Shown here one piece after another: positions 16,995-25,937 of a stretch of 64,000 nt of DNA. How positions within the stretch are numbered: the stretch's first letter is position 1; every line of letters begins with the position of its first letter. The DNA is from OLB11 sp044234005 (GTDB lineage: Bacteria; Bacteroidota; Bacteroidia; Chitinophagales; Chitinophagaceae): contig JBIIJE010000002.1 in NCBI GenBank assembly GCA_044234005.1, forward strand, positions 1 through 64,000, in the 5' to 3' direction. The translations under genes were made by a program, and so were the position numbers. The notes beneath the pieces were generated by a model. It was given only the letters and a program-made list of their open reading frames with translations. It ran no database searches and was not told where the DNA came from.

Positions 16995-17690
16995 TTAGTT
17001 GACAGTAATTCTACGAACACCTAGAATTTTGCCTTCATTGTTTGTAAATTGCAATAAGTAAATGCCATTTGCGATATTTTCTAATGGAACACGCATAACG
17101 CTGTTACGAGAAGCATCTACATTGAAGTGTGCTATTTTACGTCCAATAACATTCAGTACATTGATTCCTACTATGTCTTTGTCATTCAAAGCTATGTTCA
17201 CATAACTTGAAGCCGGGTTAGGATAAATGTTTACTGCATTACTAGATTCGAAATTCTTTGTTGATGCTGGCCAAGCACAATATTTGAATGTTATGAATTT
17301 TGTATCTGCATTGCTACTATTCGTAAATTTATAAGTTGCCTCACTGCATCCATTCCCCCCTTCTTGATCTGCGCGCATTCCAACATAGAAAAATGCACTT
17401 TGGCTTGGTGCGAGTTTAAATGATTTAGATACAGATGGATTGTCATAACACGCCACAACATCACAAACGCCACCGATAAGCCATCCACCAAGCAAATTTT
17501 CATTTGTTTTTATGTAAGTTACCGTTACTGAATCAGTTGTACTTGTGTTTGTGATATCTAATTTTTTGTGGTGTTCAGAACTGTCTTTCGGAAAATAATT
17601 GTAAAACACAGTATCAACAGAGTAGTTTACTTGAGCTTGAATACCCAATATTGAAAATACACTCATCATTAAAAGGATAGTTTTTTTCAT
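16995..17690 (-). CDS. Secreted protein with T9SS type A C-terminal sorting domain
   Basis: A 231-residue exported protein: signal peptide MKKTILLMMSVFSILGIQAQ, a single immunoglobulin-like beta domain (about 22-145, with DITNTSTTDSVTVTY and cysteines in GGVCDVVACYD), and a type A sorting domain beginning NVNIYPNPAS-like (VNIYPNPASSYVNI) and ending LLQFTNNEGKILGVRRITVN. It should cross the outer membrane by the T9SS and be cleaved by the PorU sortase encoded at 25938. The function of the N-terminal domain is unknown. Confidence 0.88.
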   Translation of the reverse strand: MKKTILLMMSVFSILGIQAQVNYSVDTVFYNYFPKDSSEHHKKLDITNTSTTDSVTVTYIKTNENLLGGWLIGGVCDVVACYDNPSVSKSFKLAPSQSAFFYVGMRADQEGGNGCSEATYKFTNSSNADTKFITFKYCAWPASTKNFESSNAVNIYPNPASSYVNIALNDKDIVGINVLNVIGRKIAHFNVDASRNSVMRVPLENIANGIYLLQFTNNEGKILGVRRITVN

Positions 17691-17802
17691 ATAAAATTTA
17701 TTTTAGTGCAATTTATGTACATTCTATATATAAAACCAAAATAAAAAGTTAAACCTGAATTTTTATTTAATTATCTGAAATAAGAAAATATTCTTTAGAT
17801 CT

Positions 17803-17953
17803 ATGTATGTCTCTGCTGTATTCCGTATGAAAGCGGAGTGCCACCAAATGCCTTCTGCCAAAGCTAACCTAAGCACGTTAAATCCCTACCCTAAGTTCCC
17901 GGTCGGAGGTGCCATTGCCGGTGGAGGTAGAACTATTCTAGGTCAAAATACAT
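17803..17953 (+). ncRNA. Candidate structured ncRNA, possibly 6S-like
   Basis: The 438-base gap 17691-18128 has a segment markedly richer in G+C than its surroundings. It folds on paper into one long interrupted hairpin: CCACC (near 17841) with GGTGG (near 17930), AATG with CATT, CCTTC with GGAGG, and an outer ATGTAT/ATACAT closing helix (17803-17808 and 17948-17953). The 5' arm TGTATTCCG...AAAGCGGAGTGCCA resembles the 5' strand of the 6S RNA central bubble (TGTTCG...AAGCGG in E. coli), but I recall no Bacteroidota 6S sequence well enough to confirm. A 54-codon ORF from the ATG at 17803 also spans it, so a small protein is the main alternative. Confidence 0.4.
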
Positions 17954-17967
17954 CACTTAAACAATAA

Positions 17968-18045
17968 TATTGAATTCCGTTCTGCTATTGTGGTTATGGA
18001 ACCTCGGCTTAATAAATAAGGTTGGAAATAATGTTGCAGTTCAGC
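17968..18045 (+). other. Second stem-loop element downstream of the RNA candidate
   Basis: CTGC near 17982 can pair with GCAG near 18035, and AACCT with AGGTT (about 18000-18022) forms an inner hairpin. With the terminator at 18074 it may be the 3' part of a longer transcript, a separate RNA, or a leader of the amidohydrolase gene. No ORF is evident here. Confidence 0.25.
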
Positions 18046-18073
18046 ATTGAAAATTAATTGCCAAAAATATTTA

Positions 18074-18110
18074 AGGAGGCTGTTCACAAAGAGTAGCCTC
18101 TTCCATTTTT
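18074..18110 (+). terminator. Terminator upstream of the amidohydrolase gene
   Basis: GAGGCT (18076-18081) pairs with AGCCTC (18095-18100), followed by TTCCATTTTT on the + strand. No + strand gene precedes it, so it probably ends the RNA transcribed from about 17800, or acts as an attenuator 19-30 bases before the next start codon. Confidence 0.6.
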
Positions 18111-18128
18111 ACAACTAACTTTACAGGC

Positions 18129-19295
18129 ATGCAAATTATTTCTGCTGATTTTATTTTTAACGGTAGCCATTTTTTACCTCAACATACTGCCATTGTGTTG
18201 GATGAGTCAGGAACAATAAAAGATGTGATTTCCAATTGCAAAAATGAAAATAAAAAACATTACAACGGCTTAGTTATGCCTGGCCTAATTAATACCCATT
18301 GCCATCTTGAATTATCACATCTACAAAATTTAATTCAAGAAAAAACGGGACTCGTTGATTTTCTTATCTCCATCAATGATTTAAGAATGAACCGTAATCA
18401 AATGGATCAAATATCTGCTATGTATCGGGCAGATGAAAATATGCACCAACAAGGCATTGTAGCCGTTGGCGATATTAGTAATACTATCGATAGCCTTCCA
18501 GTGAAACAAAAATCAAAAATAAAATATTACACTTTTGTAGAGTGTGTTGGATTGGTTGATGCAAATGCAAATGAAAGATTTCAAGCAAGTAAAAATATTT
18601 ACATACGATTTCAAGCAGACCACCCAAGCTCTTTGGTTTTACATGCGCCATATTCTGTTTCAAAGACCTTAACGAAATTAGTAGATACGCATAACTCTAA
18701 AATACAGAGCATACACAACCAAGAGTGCGAAGATGAAAATAGACTATTCTTAACAGGCGAAGGAAAATTTCATCAACTATTTGAAAATGTGCTACACAAA
18801 AAATTTGATTTTTTATCGAAAAATAAAACCTCCATTCGATCGTATTTGCCTACATTTCTTTCAAATGAAAACTTAATTTTAGTACATAACACTTTTACAG
18901 ATATCGCTGATTTTCAATGGGCAAACCAACTTCATCAAAATTTGTTTTGGTGCACTTGTCCACATGCAAACTTATATATAGAAAATAAACTACCCGATAT
19001 AAAAATGTGGCAAGATAATAATGCTCAAATTACCATTGGAACAGACAGTCTTGCCTCTAATAATGATTTGTCAATTTTAAAAGAAATCAGTTTATTGCAA
19101 CAACATGTTCAGAATATTTCTTTAGAAAACATGCTGAAATGGGGAACACTGAATGGTGCCAAAGCATTACAAATGGACTCACAACTTGGAAGTTTAGAAA
19201 TAGGCAAAAAGCCAGGTATTGTATGTTTAGAGAACTTTGAGGACAAGAACAAATTACCCGTAAATCCGACTATCAAATGGATAGCAGGCGCTTAA
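18129..19295 (+). CDS. Amidohydrolase family protein (deaminase-like)
   Basis: A 388-residue TIM-barrel metallohydrolase of the amidohydrolase superfamily. The metal site includes NTHCHLELSH (HxH), a His in VLHAPYSVS, a His/Glu motif in IHNQECEDENRLF, and the Asp in TIGTDSLASNNDL. The C-terminal LGSLEIGKKPGIV matches the composite beta-sandwich. It resembles the cytosine/guanine/aminofutalosine deaminase branch, but the substrate cannot be fixed from sequence; aminodeoxyfutalosine or a purine derivative are possibilities. It follows the structured RNA region by 18 bases and ends overlapping the convergent DUF6089 stop. Confidence 0.85.
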   Translation: MQIISADFIFNGSHFLPQHTAIVLDESGTIKDVISNCKNENKKHYNGLVMPGLINTHCHLELSHLQNLIQEKTGLVDFLISINDLRMNRNQMDQISAMYRADENMHQQGIVAVGDISNTIDSLPVKQKSKIKYYTFVECVGLVDANANERFQASKNIYIRFQADHPSSLVLHAPYSVSKTLTKLVDTHNSKIQSIHNQECEDENRLFLTGEGKFHQLFENVLHKKFDFLSKNKTSIRSYLPTFLSNENLILVHNTFTDIADFQWANQLHQNLFWCTCPHANLYIENKLPDIKMWQDNNAQITIGTDSLASNNDLSILKEISLLQQHVQNISLENMLKWGTLNGAKALQMDSQLGSLEIGKKPGIVCLENFEDKNKLPVNPTIKWIAGA

Positions 19296-20143
19296 AATTC
19301 GTCTGGGCATTTATACGTTGGCAATCGAAATGAGAAGCCTAATTGTAATAACATGTACTTATCCCTTGTTGTACTAACACCTCTCTGTCGGCCGGCCTTA
19401 CCAAACTCAGTACCATTTATTTCAACAGATCTATCTTGCAATATTTCTGCTGGAGTTGGATAAGGAGATGGTTCTAAATCAATAAATTTTTCCTTACCTA
19501 CGTAAGTGGTACTCACGTCATCAAGGTAATCAGTAGCTGTACTTCGTTGTACTACTTCAACATGAAATGTGATGCCTCGTGCCATCCAATATTTAACGCC
19601 TAGTCCAAACGGGAAAGCCACTATATTATTCTTATATTTCCGATCTTGATATGTTTCATAATTTTGACCTTCAGTTCCCAATGGTTGCAATCGAATCTTT
19701 CTACCATCATAGTACGTAAATGGATCGTGATGAAAAGCAGCAAGGCCTATCGTCACGTAAGGTGTAAAACGATGTTCAAAATCTTGTACATTAAACTCAA
19801 AAAAACTAAACTCAAAAAAAGCTCCTACTTCATAAATATTATTTCGAAAATTTAAGTTGCGCGTTTTCTGATAAATATCGCTTGAAAATTTATCGTCACT
19901 ACCAATATTTGCATAACTACCTGCGAATTTAAAAGCTATATATCGGGATAAATTATATCGATAAAAAATACTTGCACTAGAGCTTGGTGAAGAAACTGAA
20001 TAATCGGGATTAATATCTCCAAAATAGTGCGAAGCCCCACCTGCGGCACCTAATTCGGATCTACGATAAAATATCTGGGCTTCGGTTTGCCCAAAACTTA
20101 ACATAACAAGACATAAAAGTAAAACACGCATAGCAAGTATCAT
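19292..20143 (-). CDS. DUF6089 family outer-membrane beta-barrel-like protein
   Basis: An approximately 283-residue exported protein with signal sequence MRVLLLCLVMLSFGQTEAQ. ELGAAGGASHYFGDINPDY is the typical opening of DUF6089, and the many alternating aromatic strands with a C-terminal LLQLGFSFRLP suggest an outer-membrane barrel. Function is unknown. Candidate starts are ATG 20143 and ATG 20131; an upstream in-frame TTG at 20185 is less likely. Confidence 0.82.
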   Translation of the reverse strand: MILAMRVLLLCLVMLSFGQTEAQIFYRRSELGAAGGASHYFGDINPDYSVSSPSSSASIFYRYNLSRYIAFKFAGSYANIGSDDKFSSDIYQKTRNLNFRNNIYEVGAFFEFSFFEFNVQDFEHRFTPYVTIGLAAFHHDPFTYYDGRKIRLQPLGTEGQNYETYQDRKYKNNIVAFPFGLGVKYWMARGITFHVEVVQRSTATDYLDDVSTTYVGKEKFIDLEPSPYPTPAEILQDRSVEINGTEFGKAGRQRGVSTTRDKYMLLQLGFSFRLPTYKCPDEF

Positions 20144-20401
20144 AACGCGAAAATAGCCAAAATATTGTCTTTCTTTAAATATCAAGCGTTAAGAAATTTT
20201 TGCAGCGTAATATTATACAGAAACTCGAACTTCTTCATGGCTTGCCATTCTTGCGCCTGAAAGAAACCTCAAATCCCTATCTTCCTTGCCTTACAAGTAT
20301 TCTTAACGAATTCAACTGTAACATATGGATCAAAAAATACTTCCTTGATTCAATAGTTGGCAAAAACCATCATTTTCGCTCAGTAAAACGGCCTTATCAG
20401 C

Positions 20402-21385
20402 TTACTTGGCAAGCACATGTATCATTTCAACCATATCACGGCTTATTGGCTTTTGTAGTTTAACGCATTGTGCAAATGGCGTAAATACAATCTCTTGATT
20501 AATAATACCCACCATTTCTTGTGTTCGACCTTGTAAAAGTGCCTCCACGCATGCATGTCCCAAACGACTTGCAAGTATTCTATCCTTGCTGCTTGGGGAA
20601 CCTCCACGTTGGATATGGCCTAAGATACTCACTCGCGTTTCAATACTCGGAATTTTAGATTCTATGATTTGCTTCAATTCTTGTGCGCCCCCGAACTCAT
20701 CACCTTCTGCTACCACAATAATGTTGCATAATTTTTTGCGTCGTTGATCATTTTGGATATCATCAATTATTTTGTCTATAGATTCTTTTAATTCAGGAAT
20801 AAAAATATGTTCTGCTCCGCATGAAATGCCACTATGTAATGCAATGTATCCTGCATCACGCCCCATTACTTCTACGATAAACAACCTATCATGCGCCTCT
20901 GCCGTATCTCTAATTTTGTCAATAGCTGCAATGGCTGTATTCACTGCGGTATCGAAACCAATGGTAAAATCACTACCGCTTAAATCATTATCAATGGTAC
21001 CTGGCAAACCAATCGCAGGTATTTGATAACGTTTGAAAAATTCAACCGCACCTCTAAAAGTACCATCCCCACCAATTAATGCCAATGCTTGTATGTCATG
21101 CTTTCGCAACTGCTGAAACGCCATTTCCATACCTTCATCAGTCATAAACTTTTTACTTCGAGCCGTTTTTAAAATTGTACCGCCACGTTGAATAATATTT
21201 GATACATCTGTTGTCTTTAATTCTTTTATTTCTCCTTCTATCATGCCTTGATAACCCCGCATAATACCATAAGGCTTCATGTTATGATGAATAGCTGTTC
21301 GAACAATTGCTCTGACAGCAGCATTCATACCTGGCGAATCACCACCTGAAGTCATAATGCCTATATTTTTTATCTCATGGTCCAT
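20402..21385 (-). CDS. pfkA: ATP-dependent 6-phosphofructokinase
   Basis: Phosphorylates fructose-6-phosphate in glycolysis. The 327-residue protein has the PfkA motifs IGIMTSGGDSPGMNAAVRA, GGDGTFRGA, PGTIDNDLSGSD (catalytic TID), and VEVMGRDAGYIAL with the substrate-binding Arg. QRGGSPSSKDRILASRLG completes the family. It is followed on the minus strand by 258 bases with no convincing gene before DUF6089 (see findings). Confidence 0.97.
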   Translation of the reverse strand: MDHEIKNIGIMTSGGDSPGMNAAVRAIVRTAIHHNMKPYGIMRGYQGMIEGEIKELKTTDVSNIIQRGGTILKTARSKKFMTDEGMEMAFQQLRKHDIQALALIGGDGTFRGAVEFFKRYQIPAIGLPGTIDNDLSGSDFTIGFDTAVNTAIAAIDKIRDTAEAHDRLFIVEVMGRDAGYIALHSGISCGAEHIFIPELKESIDKIIDDIQNDQRRKKLCNIIVVAEGDEFGGAQELKQIIESKIPSIETRVSILGHIQRGGSPSSKDRILASRLGHACVEALLQGRTQEMVGIINQEIVFTPFAQCVKLQKPISRDMVEMIHVLAK

Positions 21386-21446
21386 ACCTAAAAATTTAAA
21401 ATGTAAAGTTAGAGTATGTTTCGAAGAGAAATAAGATTCAGATTTT

Positions 21447-23909
21447 CTAAAAAAGTTTACTATTAGCTTTTACTTGATTGTAATCAATAAAGTAAATAAG
21501 TCGAATTGCAGCTTCAAAAGATTGTGGTGTTTTGATAATTTGGCTAACATTTTTAAAATAAAAATTTCCAGTTTGATCGTTTATAATATAACCATTATTC
21601 AACCACTTTTTAAAACTCACGACCAAACGACTTCCTGGCTTAAATATCCAATTGTAAAAAATATCAATATTTTGTAAATTATAATTTTCATCCAAGGTAG
21701 TCATAAATGGGAATAAGCTTGTTTGCCACTCCCCTCTGCGATCGACTTGATGGAATGAGGTATAGGTTAAAAATGAATTATAGTGCCGGAAACGAGCCGT
21801 AAAATTCATAAAAGGATTGACGTTATATTTCAAACTAATTTGACTATTGTACTCATAGACATCTCGTTTTCCCACAATAGGCAAATTTCTTGTTTCATCA
21901 TAATAAGCGTAGCCTATATTGCTATTATCACGTGTAATAGATCCATTGACACTCATTTCGAATTTTGAATTAAATCGATATCGAACAGATTGAAAAATAT
22001 TTAAGTAATCGGAATGCTTTTGATTAGAAAAACCATAACCAACATCGAAAGCCCAAAATAATTTTTTTCTACTATCGCTACTCCCATTCACTCCATTATA
22101 CCAATACGGATAGGTAAACAAGGTTTGATTAAATGCACCCAATTGATAATAATCGACAGGTCGATGCGGAACCAATTCGGTATAAAAATTTATATCCCAA
22201 AAGTTTTTAAATAATAAAAATAAAAAGGCGTTAGCTTCCAATTTCTTTCTTCGAAACGGCGAGGTATTATGCGTATAATTCAATTCAACACCTGTTCTGT
22301 AAAGTTGAAATAAATTAGATTTCAATTTATTCTCATTGTATCTAACATTAGCGCTGTACACAGTTTCATTAAAATCAAACTGCAAGCCTAAATCGGTTTT
22401 ATCGTAATTGCGTGAGATATTGCTAAAGTTCAAATTGTAACTTAAATTACCTGACACTTTTTCAAAACCACCTCTAAATACTGTTCCGGCAACAAGTTTG
22501 TTCAACTGATAAACCAAACTTAATTTAGATTCAAATGAGGCTCTGTAAGTTTCTGTTTTATCAAATAAATTCATCATTAGGCTGCTCACATTTCCATCTC
22601 TTGCCTTACCATGGCGAATGACATTTGTATTCGTGAGTGTAATATTTGATTGGTGTGCTAAGGCTTTATCAATCACTATCACATTATAATTTGTAAGAGG
22701 CTCGGTATTAATTTTGGGAAGTTTTTCACCCCTTATTCTATCAAACACTTTGGCATTCATTGGGGCGCCTAAGGCATTAAACAAACCAATACCAATATTA
22801 TTCTTGGTTCTCCCAGATATTTTAAAAGCATTGTATAATGTGGCTATGCGTGGATTTCTTTCAATACTATACTTTGATGTATCACTATATTGATTCTCGA
22901 CTTTGTAATAACCAGATGGCCGATTGCCTATTCGGCGTGAATAAAACAAATCATCCTTGTTAAACAATTCCGTTCCTTCTGTAAAAAAGGGTCGATTCTC
23001 GTTTAATTGCTGCTCAAATGGGGACAAGTTACGAACTAAGTTATCGGAAACTACTTGCGAGAAATCAGGCACTAAGGTCAAATCCAAGGTAAATGATTCA
23101 CTTAAACCATATTTAATATCCATACCCCCACTTCGTAGAATTTGTTTACGAACCCCACTCGCTTCTTTTTCATTCAAGTAACCAGTTGATAAATAAGGAA
23201 ACAAGAACAACCTGACAGGAGGTTTTATATCATCAAGATTCGCAAGTAAGCCCGATTGCGCGAGAAATCCAGATTGCTGCACATCAATTCTATTCCAGTA
23301 ACTGGTTTCATTCTCTTTTCTGACAATACGTCCAATATTCAAACCCCACTTTTTGGAAGAAGCTTGGCTAAATCGCAATGCGCTAAACGGAATTTCTATT
23401 TCGGCAATCCAATATTCTTGCTCAACAGTTGTTTTGGAATCCCAAACAGCATCCCAGTTCACATCCCCTTGAGAGCCTCCCCCATTTAATCTTTCATCTT
23501 GTTGTACTCCTGTAATGGAAACACGAAAAACAAAAGCGTTTTGATGATCATCGTAGGTATCAAAAAAAATACTCAAATAATCAGCAAATGAATTGCCTAA
23601 TTCATCCCGAGTGCTCATTTGCATAGAGCCAACATGGCGAGGCTGATACAATTTGGCTCCTATATAAATTGAACTTTGTGAATATAGAATCTTTATTTCT
23701 GATTTGTATCTTGAATGCTCGTCTGGACTTGGAATAGTTTGAATAAAATCATTGGCAATACTTGCACTTGACCACGCATCTTCACTTAAGATTCCATCTA
23801 TTTTTATATGCTGAGTAACAGATTTAGCCTCAATTACTTTTCTATTTTGTGCTCGCACGTTCAAAGTAAATAGCACAAAGAAACAAATCCAGAAAACCTT
23901 AGGCTGCAT
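21447..23909 (-). CDS. DUF5916 / CBM9-like outer-membrane protein
   Basis: An 820-residue exported protein (signal MQPKVFWICFFVLFTLNVRAQ). Residues about 28-230 are a carbohydrate-binding-family-9-like domain (KIDGILSEDAWSSASIANDF, FSALRFSQASSKKWGLNIGR), and the rest is a DUF5916 barrel rich in alternating strands with FTEGTELFNKDDLFYSRRIG as its entry motif. Members are surface proteins of unknown ligand, sometimes near proteases. It stands alone between pfkA and ispF. Confidence 0.9.
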   Translation of the reverse strand: MQPKVFWICFFVLFTLNVRAQNRKVIEAKSVTQHIKIDGILSEDAWSSASIANDFIQTIPSPDEHSRYKSEIKILYSQSSIYIGAKLYQPRHVGSMQMSTRDELGNSFADYLSIFFDTYDDHQNAFVFRVSITGVQQDERLNGGGSQGDVNWDAVWDSKTTVEQEYWIAEIEIPFSALRFSQASSKKWGLNIGRIVRKENETSYWNRIDVQQSGFLAQSGLLANLDDIKPPVRLFLFPYLSTGYLNEKEASGVRKQILRSGGMDIKYGLSESFTLDLTLVPDFSQVVSDNLVRNLSPFEQQLNENRPFFTEGTELFNKDDLFYSRRIGNRPSGYYKVENQYSDTSKYSIERNPRIATLYNAFKISGRTKNNIGIGLFNALGAPMNAKVFDRIRGEKLPKINTEPLTNYNVIVIDKALAHQSNITLTNTNVIRHGKARDGNVSSLMMNLFDKTETYRASFESKLSLVYQLNKLVAGTVFRGGFEKVSGNLSYNLNFSNISRNYDKTDLGLQFDFNETVYSANVRYNENKLKSNLFQLYRTGVELNYTHNTSPFRRKKLEANAFLFLLFKNFWDINFYTELVPHRPVDYYQLGAFNQTLFTYPYWYNGVNGSSDSRKKLFWAFDVGYGFSNQKHSDYLNIFQSVRYRFNSKFEMSVNGSITRDNSNIGYAYYDETRNLPIVGKRDVYEYNSQISLKYNVNPFMNFTARFRHYNSFLTYTSFHQVDRRGEWQTSLFPFMTTLDENYNLQNIDIFYNWIFKPGSRLVVSFKKWLNNGYIINDQTGNFYFKNVSQIIKTPQSFEAAIRLIYFIDYNQVKANSKLF

Positions 23910-23992
23910 AGGGTTTTCAAATATAAAAAATACCTATGAACATGTTTGTAGTTTTATCATAAAGAGGCTGATTTTATTGACAAACGGCATTT

Positions 23993-24478
23993 TTAGTGAT
24001 TTTGTAGTTTACTCACTAACACACTTGCATGTGCCACTACACCTTCCTCGCGACCTACAAATCCCAATTTTTCAGTGGTTGTGGCCTTGATTGAAATTAA
24101 ATCCTCATCAATACTTAAGCAATTTGCAATTGCCTTCTGCATTGCCTCAATATGGGGTTTTATTTTAGGTAACTCCAAACAAACTGTGCTATCAATATTT
24201 ACAACACAATACCCTTTTTTTAGCAAAATATCATTACTTCTTTTAAGTAAAATTTTACTATCGATATCTTTGAATTCAAGTTTAGTATCAGGAAAATGAG
24301 TTCCTATATCACCTGCATTTACAGAACCAAGTATCGCGTCGCAAATTGCATGCAACAATACATCTGCATCACTATGTCCTAATGCACCTTTGTGATGTGG
24401 AATTTGTATACCACCCAACCAAAAATCTCTTCCCTCTATCATTTGATGGTAATCGATACCATATCCAATTCTGTACAT
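23993..24478 (-). CDS. ispF: 2-C-methyl-D-erythritol 2,4-cyclodiphosphate synthase
   Basis: Cyclises CDP-methylerythritol-2-phosphate in the MEP isoprenoid pathway. The 161-residue protein has the zinc-site GYGIDYHQM, the HHKGALGHSDADVLLHAICDAILG signature split over the zinc and diphosphate sites, and the C-terminal TTTEKLGFVGREEG. Length is normal. A terminator separates it from the upstream porV, so it probably has its own promoter. Confidence 0.96.
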   Translation of the reverse strand: MYRIGYGIDYHQMIEGRDFWLGGIQIPHHKGALGHSDADVLLHAICDAILGSVNAGDIGTHFPDTKLEFKDIDSKILLKRSNDILLKKGYCVVNIDSTVCLELPKIKPHIEAMQKAIANCLSIDEDLISIKATTTEKLGFVGREEGVVAHASVLVSKLQNH

Positions 24479-24505
24479 ATGCTTAAATATATAATTCGTA
24501 AAAAT

Positions 24506-24542
24506 AAAAAAGGCTGATAACTTAATTGCTATAGCCTTTTTT
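24506..24542 (-). terminator. Terminator between porV and ispF
   Basis: AAAAAAGGCT (24506-24515) pairs with AGCCTTTTTT (24533-24542). The stem carries A/T tracts on both sides, so it can terminate either strand; the minus-strand reading follows the porV stop by 20 bases. Confidence 0.7.
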
Positions 24543-24562
24543 AATATTGATAAATGACTTAT

Positions 24563-25843
24563 TTACTTGCTATCTTTTTTCTCTTTTCTTTCGTCTTTTT
24601 TCGCATCTTTTTTATCATTTGAGCTACCACTATCCTTACCGTTTGGTAATAACATTTTGTTCAAATCTTGTACATCAAATACCAACGAGAATCGCAAAGT
24701 GTTAGACAAAGGATTACGATTTACCCCTGCACCTGATGGTACTAGATATGCTAGGTTCAATGCGAACATGCTATATTTTACGCCAGCACCTAAGGTGAGA
24801 AAACGACGATCGCCTTTGTATCTATTTTCATAAAAGTATCCTGCACGTCCAAAAAATTGATTTTGATAAGAATACTCCAAACCAATACTTGTATTTATTT
24901 CTTGAAATTCTTCAGAACCACCACCTGGCGCATCACCAAATGATTTGAAGATTCCACTTATTACACCGTCAGAGGTGTTGTAAATCTGGTTTCCGTTTGT
25001 GTCAAGTTGCGGCGTTGGGACTAATAATTTCGTAAAATCTACAGCAACCGTAATTTTATTAAACTCGTCAATATTGTAATCATATGCACCGCCAATACCT
25101 AATGTGGTGGGTAAAAAGTCACGACGTCCGCCTGAGTAGGAAATTTTGTTTCCTAAATTTCGTATAGTTCCTCCTAAACGAAATGCTGAGCTTTGACCTG
25201 TTTCAGTATTCTCTTTTAACTTTTTAGTATAAAAAGCACCAAAATCAACAGCTCCTGCATTACCAGGCTTGTAATTGCCTTGCGTGTTCGCGGCTCCGTT
25301 CACGATGTTAGAATGAATGAATTTGCCTGATAAACCGATTGAAAAATTCTCTGACAATTTGCGGCTATAACCTGCATCTATTGAAAATTCACGGGGCTTA
25401 CCTGTTCCAGCAGGATTGGCAAAAATATCTGTATAATTCAAATCACCTAATGAAAAGTAACGCAACCCAATGCTTACAGCCTGATTCTTATTGTCTTTCT
25501 CACCAAATTTAGCGTAGCCAGCTAAGTAAACTAGTGAAATGTCGTTTACAATATCTCGTAACCACGGTGTATAGGACAATGAAACCCCTGCATCTTCTTC
25601 AGCCATCGCCAATTTGGATTGATTCCAATATTGTGCATTTGCATCTGGAGAAATGGCAATTCCTACATCACCCATTCCCCCTGACCGAGCGTCTGGACTA
25701 ATTGTCATAAAAGGAACAGCGGTTGTAATCGTATTGTATTGAGCTCCATTTTGTTGACCGCTTGCACTGGGTTGTGCAAAACTCTGCGTCGAAACAATTA
25801 ATAAAAAAGCACCAATAGTCAAAAATCTGTTTTTTACAGTCAT
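24563..25843 (-). CDS. porV: Type IX secretion outer-membrane protein PorV (LptO)
   Basis: A 426-residue outer-membrane barrel of the FadL-like PorV family, the shuttle that takes cargo from the T9SS translocon to the PorU sortase. The signature TTAVPFMTISPDARSGGMGD follows the signal peptide, then NAQYWNQSKLA and a strand-rich body. It directly follows porU, the conserved order. The C-terminus has an odd Lys/Asp/Ser tail (about 20 residues after MLLPNG) that is not usual for the family. A -7 element at 25909-25916 suggests an internal promoter. Confidence 0.94.
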   Translation of the reverse strand: MTVKNRFLTIGAFLLIVSTQSFAQPSASGQQNGAQYNTITTAVPFMTISPDARSGGMGDVGIAISPDANAQYWNQSKLAMAEEDAGVSLSYTPWLRDIVNDISLVYLAGYAKFGEKDNKNQAVSIGLRYFSLGDLNYTDIFANPAGTGKPREFSIDAGYSRKLSENFSIGLSGKFIHSNIVNGAANTQGNYKPGNAGAVDFGAFYTKKLKENTETGQSSAFRLGGTIRNLGNKISYSGGRRDFLPTTLGIGGAYDYNIDEFNKITVAVDFTKLLVPTPQLDTNGNQIYNTSDGVISGIFKSFGDAPGGGSEEFQEINTSIGLEYSYQNQFFGRAGYFYENRYKGDRRFLTLGAGVKYSMFALNLAYLVPSGAGVNRNPLSNTLRFSLVFDVQDLNKMLLPNGKDSGSSNDKKDAKKDERKEKKDSK

Positions 25844-25908
25844 TTTGAGAACATTAATTTGTTGAAGTAAAAATATACTTAATACGCTTTTTTTTAGTTA
25901 GGGTGCCG

Positions 25909-25916
25909 CAAATATA
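25909..25916 (-). promoter_or_regulatory. -7 element upstream of porV
   Basis: Minus-strand TATATTTG matches TAnnTTTG, about 65 bases before the porV ATG and just after the porU stop. The nearest TTTG is only 11 bases upstream, so the -33 part is poor. Confidence 0.35.
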
Positions 25917-25937
25917 ATTATTTATTGCAAAGTTCTA

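Noticed and set aside
17803..17967. 54-codon ORF read as a small protein
   Set aside because: Possible, but the stretch is dominated by long-range base pairing and no family match comes to mind; kept as an alternative to the RNA reading.
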